From NCBI GenBank assembly GCA_902362365.1, contig CABIVQ010000085.1, forward strand, positions 1-6,961: DNA of 6,961 nt, in the 5' to 3' direction. The position numbers and the translations under genes are program-made. The DNA is from Clostridiaceae bacterium. GTDB taxonomy: Bacteria; Bacillota; Clostridia; Peptostreptococcales; Peptostreptococcaceae. Positions 1 through 6,869 of this stretch are shown here, piece by piece; the first letter of the stretch is position 1, and each line of letters opens with the position of its first letter. The notes below the pieces were generated by a model. It did not search any database, was not told the DNA's origin, and saw nothing but the letters and a program-made list of their open reading frames with translations.

Positions 1-173
1 TTGGATGGATTTGTCGTTACTTCCATTTAACCAAAGAAGGTTATTTTTTTCATTATATAAATTTTGTAAAAATCAAGTTGCAAATATTAACTAGATGCAA
101 CACTAGAACTAACTTAGCCTCTTTTTATATTACTAATAACTATATATGCCATTATTCTTATATTCTCTATTAT
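1..173. other. Intergenic flank downstream of the FUSC-like gene
   Basis: No complete gene is visible here. The plus strand at 28-50 has a short TAACC/GGTTA stem followed by seven T, a weak terminator-like shape that could serve a plus-strand gene ending at or before the window edge (one frame reads nine codons to a TAA at 28-30). The minus strand has an open, protein-like frame of about 24 codons running off the left edge, but it has no start codon in view. These readings contradict each other, so none is called as a gene. Confidence 0.4.
68..101 (-). terminator. Weak terminator candidate after the FUSC-like gene
   Basis: Read on the minus strand, GTTGCA (101-96) pairs with TGCAAC (82-77) across a 13-nt loop. 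It is followed by TTGATTTTT, a T-rich tail. It lies about 70 nt after the stop codon of the membrane protein gene. The stem is only six pairs, so this is a possible rather than a secure terminator. Confidence 0.3.
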
Positions 174-2084
174 CTAAACTAGTTTCTTTAATGCTGATAT
201 CTGTTTTAACTCCTTTAAAATAATTGCAATACTACTTAAAGTTATCTTTGTATTTAGATCTTTAATTTCTTTAATATTTTTTTCTATATCTTTGATCATA
301 TCTTCTATAGGTTCATCTTCATAAGAAATTAATATGTTAATCTCTGAAAGAACATATTTTACATATTCTGGCTTTACCTTTGCTCTTATAATCCAAATAT
401 ACAGTTCATAAATATTCGCTACTAAAAATCTTCTCTCTTTAACAAGTTCTTCATAATGACTATCATGTAGTATCTGATTATTTAACTTTAACTTTTCTTC
501 AACTAAAGAAGTTACGATTAATAAGTTTTTTATACTATGAGGTTTCTTTATACCTTCAGCAACATTATATATTTCTCTTAACATTTCTAACACTGACAAT
601 GTATGTATTTTTTCTAATTCTTTATTAGAATCTTCTAACTTATATGGGAAAATATATTTATTTGCTATTATAGCCATTAATGCACCTATCACAACAAAAG
701 TTATCCTACTAAGGGTTAATCCTCCAACATTTCCTACCATGGCAGCTGAACCTATTGCTGATACCGTAACTAATATCATATTGTATTTATACTTGCTTAT
801 ATAACTGTTTATGTATCCCGCTAACATTAAAATTATAGTTCTAGTTGTCATATCTTCAAATATATAAAATAATACTGTAACTAATATACCACCTAATATG
901 GTAGCAATTACTCTATGCATAACCTTACTTTTAGAAACTTCATATAACGGATTAACTAAAGATAAAATAGTAAACATAATCCATCTACCTTCTGATAACC
1001 TGAAAAAGTCTGTTATAAAAGCTCCTAAAGTTATAGTAATAGCTACACGCATAGCATAGCAAAATCTAAAAGATTTGTGGTCACTTCGCATGTATCTAAA
1101 TAAACTATCATTTTTATATTTGGGTATGGATTCAACTTGCTTAACTAAATTATAGTTTTCTTTTTTCAAATTATTTAATTCATACATTGCATCTACTAAA
1201 AGAATTGTACTATCTAAAATTTGCAACGTCATCAAATCATCAATATTTTTTTCCCTACATTCTGATAAGAATATATTCATATCATCATATAAATCTTTTT
1301 CACTTTCTTTTCCTTCTAAAATAGACTTTGTTTCATGTGTTAAACATTCTAACTTATTTAGTATAAATAAAACATTCAATGGTTCTTTTACTACACTAAG
1401 TATTGTATATATATTTTCTAAAGTCACCGATAAATTAAGTTTTATTCTACCTTCTTCAGTTAAGTAATAATCAACTTCTCTTTTATCATATACCATCTTT
1501 CTAAAGGCATTTATATTAGCTTCGATTCCATCGTTTGTTGTATCTTTTTGAGAGTTGTTTTTTAAAAATTCTATTCTTGATAATATGCTATCGCATACAT
1601 TTAATAAAATTTTATTACCGCTTTTAGAAATTCTATTTTTATTTACAATTAGTTGTAGAATAATTACAAAAATCCCTCCAAATGCTAGGGCAATTAATCT
1701 CTTTGGTATTTGCTCAATACTTACCGGGGAAGACAATAAGAATAAGTATTGAAGTGTAAATGGAAAATACATAGGACTTTCCAAGTTATAGCATAAAAGA
1801 TAGCTAATAATAAACAATGTAATAAAATTTATAATAATTCCTAACCATATATTCGAAGCTGCAAGCATTGTAGCAATTCCAATAAATAAATTAAGTAAAA
1901 TAAGTCTTGATGCATTTCTTACTGGAGATAAAGTCAAGTCTTTTCCTAAAAACATAAGTGCTGCAGTTATAGTTGTTACTCCTACTAGACTATTTTCATC
2001 CCCAAATATTAGTTTGAATAATACTACATAGACAACTACAAATATAAAAGTTACACTTTTCGATATCACTAATTTTTTATTCAT
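174..2084 (-). CDS. FUSC family / aromatic acid exporter-like integral membrane protein
   Basis: The 636-residue protein has two hydrophobic blocks. The first (about residues 10-147) holds roughly six membrane segments and the second (about 340-478) another six. They are separated by a charged, helical cytosolic linker of about 190 residues, and a charged tail of about 155 residues follows. The second block fits the FUSC_2 / fusaric-acid-resistance-like domain, including its ending around RITFVVIGALMAI and the FPYKLEDS exit. Family members (AaeB, YccS, plant ALMT-like proteins) are linked to efflux of aromatic or organic acids, but the substrate here is unknown. The ATG is preceded by AAGGAGGAG at 2089-2097, an excellent site, and the stop is TAG. 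The gene follows a strong terminator, so it is probably its own transcription unit unrelated to the sugar genes. Confidence is high for the family and low for the substrate. Confidence 0.85.
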   Translation of the reverse strand: MNKKLVISKSVTFIFVVVYVVLFKLIFGDENSLVGVTTITAALMFLGKDLTLSPVRNASRLILLNLFIGIATMLAASNIWLGIIINFITLFIISYLLCYNLESPMYFPFTLQYLFLLSSPVSIEQIPKRLIALAFGGIFVIILQLIVNKNRISKSGNKILLNVCDSILSRIEFLKNNSQKDTTNDGIEANINAFRKMVYDKREVDYYLTEEGRIKLNLSVTLENIYTILSVVKEPLNVLFILNKLECLTHETKSILEGKESEKDLYDDMNIFLSECREKNIDDLMTLQILDSTILLVDAMYELNNLKKENYNLVKQVESIPKYKNDSLFRYMRSDHKSFRFCYAMRVAITITLGAFITDFFRLSEGRWIMFTILSLVNPLYEVSKSKVMHRVIATILGGILVTVLFYIFEDMTTRTIILMLAGYINSYISKYKYNMILVTVSAIGSAAMVGNVGGLTLSRITFVVIGALMAIIANKYIFPYKLEDSNKELEKIHTLSVLEMLREIYNVAEGIKKPHSIKNLLIVTSLVEEKLKLNNQILHDSHYEELVKERRFLVANIYELYIWIIRAKVKPEYVKYVLSEINILISYEDEPIEDMIKDIEKNIKEIKDLNTKITLSSIAIILKELKQISALKKLV

Positions 2085-2122
2085 TTTTCTCCTCCTTCTT
2101 TATGATATTTACTATGCATATA

Positions 2123-2151
2123 GGTATAATGATTAATTATTTCACTTATAA
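2123..2151 (-). promoter_or_regulatory. Possible promoter of the FUSC-like gene
   Basis: On the minus strand TTATAA (2151-2146), a 17-nt spacer and TATACC (2128-2123) form a loose sigma-A match, four of six bases in each box. It lies 38 nt before the start codon and after the terminator of the previous gene, which is where a promoter is needed. In such AT-rich DNA the match could be chance. Confidence 0.25.
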
Positions 2152-2187
2152 TCTTTATTTTAATTACTTTATATGATACTTATTCAT

Positions 2188-2247
2188 AATAAAAAAGAGT
2201 AAATCAAAATAATTCTATACTTAATAGACTATTTTGACATACTCTTT
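2188..2247 (-). terminator. Rho-independent terminator after the sugar kinase gene
   Basis: Two 18-nt arms at 2194-2211 and 2230-2247 pair, with a single 2-base internal mismatch. The helix continues with TCTAT/ATAGA at 2214-2218 and 2224-2228 around a 5-nt loop, giving one long hairpin. Read on the minus strand it ends in a run of six T followed by ATTATG, and it starts 23 nt after the kinase stop codon. This is a convincing terminator that separates the sugar genes from the FUSC-like gene. Confidence 0.85.
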
Positions 2248-2270
2248 ATATTTTATCAATATATATTTTT

Positions 2271-3245
2271 TTAAGCAGTTACATCTTCTATTGATTTGCT
2301 TAAATTTTCTATGAAATCTTCAGTTACAGTATTACCTGCTAATTTATATGCTAATAGACATGCCCCTTCATCTGGACCTAAAACTGGCTTTATTAATTTA
2401 ACATTAAAATCTAATAATTCTTTTCTTAAAGGTTTAAGTATCATTTCTTTACTATTAAATACTCCACCAGAGTAAGAAACTAGTATTTCTTTATCAAAAT
2501 CTAATTCATTTACTATCATCTTTACTAATAAACTAAGCTCATATGCTGCATCTTCAAATATTTTTATAGCATTTTTATCGCCTTGCAATGCACTTTCATG
2601 ACATATACTAGAAAACTCAGCAATCTTACCTCTATCCTTTTGAATTTTATTTAATACATAATCAATTATATCAAAATCATCTTCTAGATTTAACTTTTCT
2701 CTTATATTGTAATATAAATCGCCCTTTTCAAGTCTATTATCAGCTTCTTTAGAAAATATTTCTAATGTCTTTTTCCCTATCCAGTGAGCTGAACCTTCAT
2801 CACCTACATAATCTCCCCATCCGCCACATCTAGCAAAAGTTCCTGTTGAATCTTTTCCTAGTCCAATAGATCCAGTTCCACTTACTATATTTACACCATC
2901 TTTACCAGCTAATGAACCCGCAAGACCTACTTCTACATCATTTCCTATTTCATACTTTATATCACTAAATATACTTTCTACTACTTCTTCAATTTTAAGT
3001 TTTACACTTTTTACTTCGCCATATCCTGGTAAGCCTAAAAATACACTCTTTATTAAGTTTCTGCTCACATCACTATTTTTAAGTATCTCTTCTATTCCCT
3101 CTGTAATAACAGTTTTTAATCCATCAAAACCTATTTGTGCATAATGTGTTGTTCCTGTTTTATATTGTCCTATTTTTAATCCTTGTTCATTAATCAAAGT
3201 AAAACTAGTCTTTGTTCCTCCACCATCTATACCTATATAATACAT
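2271..3245 (-). CDS. BadF/BadG/BcrA/BcrD-family kinase, N-acetylglucosamine kinase-like
   Basis: The 324-residue protein belongs to the ASKHA ATPase superfamily. Visible motifs are the phosphate-1 loop DGGGTKT at residues 7-13, an Asn-Asp pair at 102-103 at the position of the catalytic base in N-acetylhexosamine kinases, the phosphate-2 loop SGTGS at 122-126, a GGWG...GDEGS stretch at 141-152, and the adenosine motif SYSGGVF at 257-263. Length and motif order fit single-domain N-acetylglucosamine-type kinases, not the multi-subunit dehydratase activators that give the family its name (those carry a cysteine cluster, absent here). It most likely phosphorylates an amino sugar released by the sulfatase encoded upstream; substrate and phosphorylated position are inference. 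The ATG has AAGGGGG seven nt upstream (3253-3259). A hairpin 33 nt upstream lies between it and the sulfatase transcript. Confidence 0.88.
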   Translation of the reverse strand: MYYIGIDGGGTKTSFTLINEQGLKIGQYKTGTTHYAQIGFDGLKTVITEGIEEILKNSDVSRNLIKSVFLGLPGYGEVKSVKLKIEEVVESIFSDIKYEIGNDVEVGLAGSLAGKDGVNIVSGTGSIGLGKDSTGTFARCGGWGDYVGDEGSAHWIGKKTLEIFSKEADNRLEKGDLYYNIREKLNLEDDFDIIDYVLNKIQKDRGKIAEFSSICHESALQGDKNAIKIFEDAAYELSLLVKMIVNELDFDKEILVSYSGGVFNSKEMILKPLRKELLDFNVKLIKPVLGPDEGACLLAYKLAGNTVTEDFIENLSKSIEDVTA

Positions 3246-3277
3246 AAATTTTCCCCCTTAAGTTATATATCCATAAT

Positions 3278-3315
3278 AAAGCTATGAAGATAAATCCATA
3301 TAGCTTCATAGCTTT
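3278..3315 (-). terminator. Intergenic hairpin, partial terminator or leader stem before the kinase
   Basis: AAAGCTATGAAG (3278-3289) and CTTCATAGCTTT (3304-3315) form a perfect 12-bp stem around a 14-nt loop. On the minus strand the tail is CTTTATTATGG, a weak U-tract, while the plus-strand reading has the better run of T. It starts 14 nt past the stop of the remnant ORF and ends 33 nt before the kinase ATG. It may end part of the transcripts from the permease-sulfatase genes, or act as an RNA processing or stability element that lets the kinase be expressed at a different level. Confidence 0.55.
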
Positions 3316-3328
3316 TTAAATTTATTTC

Positions 3329-3441
3329 TTATATATTTGTACTATAGCTTAATGCTTTGTTTTCACTATTACACATCTTAATCTTTTCAACTACAACATC
3401 ATATTCTTGCTTGATGGCAAAACTCTTTTTATTTCACACAT
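3329..3441 (-). pseudogene. Frameshifted small remnant, possibly the start of an FAD-dependent oxidoreductase
   Basis: An ATG at 3441-3439 overlaps the end of the sulfatase gene. It is preceded at seven nt by AGGGGG (3449-3454), the same sequence and spacing as at the kinase start. As written, the frame stops after 16 codons (TAG at 3393-3391). A neighbouring frame is open and codon-like from about 3429 to a TAA at 3331-3329. One extra A in the AAAAA run at 3426-3430 would join ATG and frame into a 37-codon ORF. Its residues AIKQEYDVVV resemble the first beta strand of FAD-dependent oxidoreductases, which usually run on as YDVVVVGGG; here the glycine motif is missing and the frame ends about 22 codons later. 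I infer a decayed, internally deleted gene. The alternative is that a one-base shift would extend the sulfatase by about 32 residues. Confidence 0.4.
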
Positions 3442-4787
3442 ATATTTTCCCCCTGACAGATACTTATCTCTATATCTAAGTTCTCTATCGCCTTTATAAA
3501 CTCCTTCATCTTTGTCCTTAGTTCTATCCTTACATCTTCATATGCTTTTGCTTTAATTAAATTAACTCTTTCTAATGGGTCATTTTCTAAATCATATAAA
3601 TAATATTCCTCATAATTTAAACTATGACTTTCTTCATAAGGTAATTTAGTTGGATCTATTATACAATACTTGTACTTTTTAGTTCTAATAGCTCTTCCCA
3701 CATAACTCTCACTAATCTGTATAAATACTTCATCTCTACTTAAATCATTATTTGCCAAGTCAAGTAATGATACTCCTTGCATATACTCTGGTGGACTTTT
3801 CTGAGCAAGTTCCACTATAGTCTTTGGAATATCTATTAGACTAGCAAGTTCTTTAATAACCTTACCACCTTTAAAGCCGGGTCCATACGCTATCATTGGA
3901 ACTCTTATGGTATTTTCATAAAAACTTCTCTTATAATCATCTGCACCACCATATGGAAGTTCTTTATTTTTAGTTTTAAAGTGACATCCGTGATCACTTG
4001 TATAAATTATCACTGTATTATCATCAATCTCTAATTCTCTTAGTTTTTCTCTTATCCTTCCTAAATTATAATCTAAAGACTTGCAACAACCTAAATAATC
4101 TGGATAATTTATTTCATAATCTCCATCTATACCTTTTAAGTCATCTGGTAAGACATAATTTTTAAATTCTTCCTTAGATCCTGTTGGCCCCTCATAAGTT
4201 TTTCTATCATTTTGATGATGAGGCTCAATGTGGGATAAAAATAATAAAAATGGCTTCTTTTTATCTCTGTTATCTAAAAACTCCAAGGCAAAATCTGTAA
4301 TTTTATCTGCTCTATACCCTTTAAAATCTACTCTCTTCATATCTTTATTGAATATATACCCATCATATCCATGAGAAGTAAATTCTAAAATATCAGATGC
4401 CATCCAATAGTCTTTATATCCACCCCTTTTATTTTCGGGAACTGGAGAAATTGAAAAATCACATTCATCCTTAGTTGATGCAAGATGCCATTTACCAACA
4501 TAAGCTGTTTCATACCCTTCTTCATTTAAAAGTTTTGCAATTGTGGTTTCATCTTCTTTAAGACCTATATCATTTACAAAACACTCTGTTTGAGTGGCAT
4601 ATTTACCTGTTTGCATGCAACTTCTAGCTGGACCACATACAGGTTGGCAAGTAAATGCATTTTCAAATTTAACACCTTCGCTTGCCATATAATCAAGATT
4701 AGGAGTAACTTCTAACTCTTGACCATATGCTCCCACAGTATCATATCTTTGTTGATCTGAAAAAAATACTATAATATTTGGTTTCAT
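3429..4787 (-). CDS. Cysteine-type sulfatase (alkaline-phosphatase superfamily), cytosolic
   Basis: The 452-residue enzyme should hydrolyse a sulfate ester on a small substrate. The signature C-G-P-A-R at residues 51-55, followed by TGKY at 60-63, marks Cys51 as the residue converted to formylglycine. Other expected active-site residues are D11 and Q12 (metal), K99 and H101 in GKWH, the histidines of SHIEPHH (185-191), and D265-H266 in TSDHG. There is no signal peptide or membrane segment: the protein begins MKPNIIVFFSDQQ directly with the first beta strand, so it acts in the cytosol on imported substrate. The ATG lies 5 nt after the MalG-type stop, and its SD AAGGGG (4796-4801) overlaps the last permease codons, suggesting coupled translation. 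Activation needs an anaerobic sulfatase-maturating radical-SAM enzyme, which is not in the window. The exact sulfated sugar cannot be read from the sequence. The C-terminus may be affected by a frameshift (see remnant). Confidence 0.93.
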   Translation of the reverse strand: MKPNIIVFFSDQQRYDTVGAYGQELEVTPNLDYMASEGVKFENAFTCQPVCGPARSCMQTGKYATQTECFVNDIGLKEDETTIAKLLNEEGYETAYVGKWHLASTKDECDFSISPVPENKRGGYKDYWMASDILEFTSHGYDGYIFNKDMKRVDFKGYRADKITDFALEFLDNRDKKKPFLLFLSHIEPHHQNDRKTYEGPTGSKEEFKNYVLPDDLKGIDGDYEINYPDYLGCCKSLDYNLGRIREKLRELEIDDNTVIIYTSDHGCHFKTKNKELPYGGADDYKRSFYENTIRVPMIAYGPGFKGGKVIKELASLIDIPKTIVELAQKSPPEYMQGVSLLDLANNDLSRDEVFIQISESYVGRAIRTKKYKYCIIDPTKLPYEESHSLNYEEYYLYDLENDPLERVNLIKAKAYEDVRIELRTKMKEFIKAIENLDIEISICQGENICVK

Positions 4788-4792
4788 AATAA

Positions 4793-5647
4793 TTACCCCT
4801 TAAGTCCTCCAACGTTAACTGCTTCTGTAAGCTTCTTATTAAGGAAAGCATAAACAATAACTGTTGGAATTATTACTATTACCATACCTGCGAATAATGC
4901 TCCCCAGTCAGTTGAGAATCTTTGAACTTCCATTAAGTTTTGAAGACCAACTGGTAATGTTTGTTTCTCAGGCAGAGTTAGTAAAGTAAATGCCATTGCA
5001 TATTCATTCCAGAATCCCATAAAGTTAAATATTAAAACTGTTAACATTCCTGGCTTTATCATAGGAAGTACAACGTGTCTTATTGTTTGAAGTCTAGTAC
5101 ATCCATCTATTTCTGCTGCTTCTTCATATTCTTTGGAAACCCCTTTTATAAACCCTGTCAATATAAAAATTGAGAATGGAAGCTGTATTATAGCGTATAT
5201 TAAACCTAAAGCTGTTAAGTTATTCAATAAGTTTAACTTTGCTACTAATAAAAATAATGGTACTAATATGTATGTTGGTTGAATAAATAGCCCTAATGTC
5301 ATAGCTAACATTATAAGCTCTCCTCCAAAGAATTTAAATCTAGCTAAACAATATGAAGTTGGCACTGCTAATAACATTAAAAATCCTGTTGATACTAATG
5401 TTACGTATATAGAGTTAAAGAAGAATGCCGACATATTTGCTTTTTCCCAAGCAGATACATAGTTAGTAAAATTAAATGCTCCTGGAAGAGCCCATGGATC
5501 TGCGAAGAACTCTTTTGAAGTTTTGAAAGATTGCATTATTGTCCATAAAAGTGGTACTACAACCATAAATAAAAATGCTATTAATATTATTCTTAATACT
5601 GCACCTGTAAGTACACTTTTCGGTGTTATTTTATTACTTTTTACCAT
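4793..5647 (-). CDS. MalG-type carbohydrate ABC transporter permease (CUT1 family)
   Basis: The 284-residue inner-membrane protein has six predicted membrane segments (about 17-38, 78-99, 110-134, 145-166, 198-217, 248-268). The EAA loop that docks the ATPase is clear at residues 174-200, with E-E-A-A-E-I-D-G followed by VVLPMIKPG. Length, the early PWALPGAFNFTNY stretch and the ending GGLKG are typical of MalG/UgpE-like CUT1 permeases. It should pair with the MalF-type permease encoded immediately upstream to form the channel of a sugar importer. The ATG lies 14 nt after that gene's stop, and the SD GGGGGGAG (5654-5661) starts directly at the stop codon. The neighbouring sulfatase and kinase point to a sulfated (amino) sugar or short oligosaccharide as cargo, which is inference. 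Confidence 0.93.
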   Translation of the reverse strand: MVKSNKITPKSVLTGAVLRIILIAFLFMVVVPLLWTIMQSFKTSKEFFADPWALPGAFNFTNYVSAWEKANMSAFFFNSIYVTLVSTGFLMLLAVPTSYCLARFKFFGGELIMLAMTLGLFIQPTYILVPLFLLVAKLNLLNNLTALGLIYAIIQLPFSIFILTGFIKGVSKEYEEAAEIDGCTRLQTIRHVVLPMIKPGMLTVLIFNFMGFWNEYAMAFTLLTLPEKQTLPVGLQNLMEVQRFSTDWGALFAGMVIVIIPTVIVYAFLNKKLTEAVNVGGLKG

Positions 5648-5661
5648 TTATGTCTCCCCCC

Positions 5662-6630
5662 TTATAATTCTATAACATCACGTTCAGTGATTTTCTTAAC
5701 TATTAAAGCAAGTACTATTGCTATTACAAATACAACTACTGAAATTGCCATTGCATAACCATAGTTCGCATTCATGAATGCTTGTATATCCATTGTAGTT
5801 AATAACATCTCAGATGCATGATCCGGTCCACCTTTTGTCATAACTTTTACAAATGTGAAACTTAAGTTAAACGCTCCTGTAATAAAGAATGTGATTGTAA
5901 CCCTAACAACCTCCCATATTAAAGGTAATGTAATTACAAAAAATTGTCTTATTGGACTTGCACCATCCAATGTAACTGCTTCGTATAAGTCATCTGGTAT
6001 TCTGTTAATTCCTGATATGTACATTACCATATAATAACCTGCTGCTTGCCAAACCATAGTAAACGCTAGTGCCCACATAACAGTTCCACTTTCTCCAAGC
6101 CAGGTTCTCTTAAATGCACCCATTCCTATAAAATCTAAAAATGAATTTAAAATTCCTAGATTAAAGTCATATACATACATGAACATCATACCTATTACAA
6201 CCATAGAAAGAACATTTGGTAAGAAGTATACCAATCGGTATAACGTTTTCTCCCATTCGAAAATTTTTCCTTGTGTAAGTATTACTGCAAAGAATAAAGC
6301 TAAAATCATTGTTACTAGTGGAAATACTCCTAATAAAAAGAAAGTATTTTTAAGAGACTTCCAAAATATTGGATCATTAAATAAAGTTACAAAGTTATCA
6401 AATCCTATAAATGTTGGTGAACTACTAAGCCCTGTAGATCTATAAAGAGACATTTTCGCTGCACTTAACATAGGATAAATTTTAAAAAGTAAAAATAGTA
6501 AAAATGTTGGTACTACACTCCAAAATATAAATATATTTCTGCTTCTTTCTCTAGGTGTTTTACCTAGAATACTTTTAAATTTAGATTCTTTTTTCTGTGG
6601 TTTCTTCGGTACTGATGTCTTAATATCCAC
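5662..6630 (-). CDS. MalF-type sugar ABC transporter permease (CUT1 family)
   Basis: The 322-residue inner-membrane protein starts with a basic, cytosolic N-terminus of about 30 residues. Six membrane segments follow (about 33-54, 96-118, 128-153, 183-206, 240-260, 292-312). The EAA loop lies at about 216-238 (Y-E-A-V-T-L-D-G-A, then ITLPLI). Size and motif spacing fit MalF/UgpA/LacF-like permeases of the CUT1 family. The start is GTG at 6630-6628, chosen because the SD AAAGGGGGAG lies 5 nt upstream and no better start exists further up. It is the first gene of the operon. Unusually, neither a substrate-binding protein nor an ATPase gene accompanies the pair in this window. In Firmicutes the ATPase is often a shared MsmK-like protein encoded elsewhere. 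Confidence 0.93.
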   Translation of the reverse strand: MDIKTSVPKKPQKKESKFKSILGKTPRERSRNIFIFWSVVPTFLLFLLFKIYPMLSAAKMSLYRSTGLSSSPTFIGFDNFVTLFNDPIFWKSLKNTFFLLGVFPLVTMILALFFAVILTQGKIFEWEKTLYRLVYFLPNVLSMVVIGMMFMYVYDFNLGILNSFLDFIGMGAFKRTWLGESGTVMWALAFTMVWQAAGYYMVMYISGINRIPDDLYEAVTLDGASPIRQFFVITLPLIWEVVRVTITFFITGAFNLSFTFVKVMTKGGPDHASEMLLTTMDIQAFMNANYGYAMAISVVVFVIAIVLALIVKKITERDVIEL

Positions 6631-6635
6631 AGTTA

Positions 6636-6645
6636 CTCCCCCTTT
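6636..6645 (-). promoter_or_regulatory. Ribosome binding site fixing the GTG start of the MalF-type permease
   Basis: The minus strand reads AAAGGGGGAG, then five nt, then GTG. No ATG in frame lies near enough to compete, so this site decides the start codon. Confidence 0.75.
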
Positions 6646-6815
6646 GTATTTTAATTAAAATTCTATACTTAAATAATAGTAATCTTTAGTCTTTATTAAA
6701 ATAGATTAATATTACCCTTATATAGATTTTCTTTACTTTTATACATTACACCCATTAAAATAAACATTTTCCTTTAGTAATTGCATTTTTCTTCATATAT
6801 GTTATATTTAATAGT

Positions 6816-6844
6816 GATATACTTTATTATTTTGGTTTTGTTAA
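6816..6844 (-). promoter_or_regulatory. Candidate sigma-A promoter of the permease-sulfatase operon
   Basis: On the minus strand TTAACA (6844-6839, five of six bases of TTGACA) is separated by exactly 17 nt from TATATC (6821-6816, four of six bases of TATAAT). It is the best-spaced pair I found in the leader. It lies about 185 nt before the GTG start and just downstream of the Fur-like palindrome. Confidence 0.4.
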
Positions 6845-6854
6845 TTAGATATGA

Positions 6855-6869
6855 TGAGAATTATTCTCG
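6855..6869. promoter_or_regulatory. Fur-family-like 7-1-7 inverted repeat
   Basis: The 15-mer TGAGAAT-T-ATTCTCG has six-base perfect arms inside a 7-1-7 layout. It matches 12 of the 14 defined bases of the Fur consensus TGATAAT-N-ATTATCA, and the G/C variants at the fourth positions are common in Fur boxes. It lies 10 nt upstream of the candidate -35 box of the sugar operon. Binding by Fur or a relative such as PerR is inference; the target could equally be a divergent gene to the right of the window. Confidence 0.4.

Noticed and set aside
1..30. End of a plus-strand gene with a TAA at 28-30 followed by a short stem and T-run
   Set aside because: Only nine codons are in view, all three plus-strand frames stay open past that point or nearby, and the stem is five pairs at most.
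1555..1752. Plus-strand open frame of 65 codons
   Set aside because: It lies wholly antisense inside the FUSC-like gene, has no convincing ribosome binding site and no recognisable protein features.
2271..3245. Activator of 2-hydroxyacyl-CoA dehydratase or benzoyl-CoA reductase subunit
   Set aside because: The family name suggests this, but the cysteine cluster binding the iron-sulfur centre is absent and the neighbours are sugar genes.
6179..6445. Plus-strand open frame of 88 codons
   Set aside because: It lies antisense inside the MalF-type permease gene, whose membrane segments and EAA loop make it the real gene; the plus-strand frame is a shadow.
6696..6767. Possible 23-codon leader peptide upstream of the first permease
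   Set aside because: An AAAGGA sits only two nt from the ATG, too close for normal initiation, and the peptide shows no attenuator-like codon run or following terminator hairpin.
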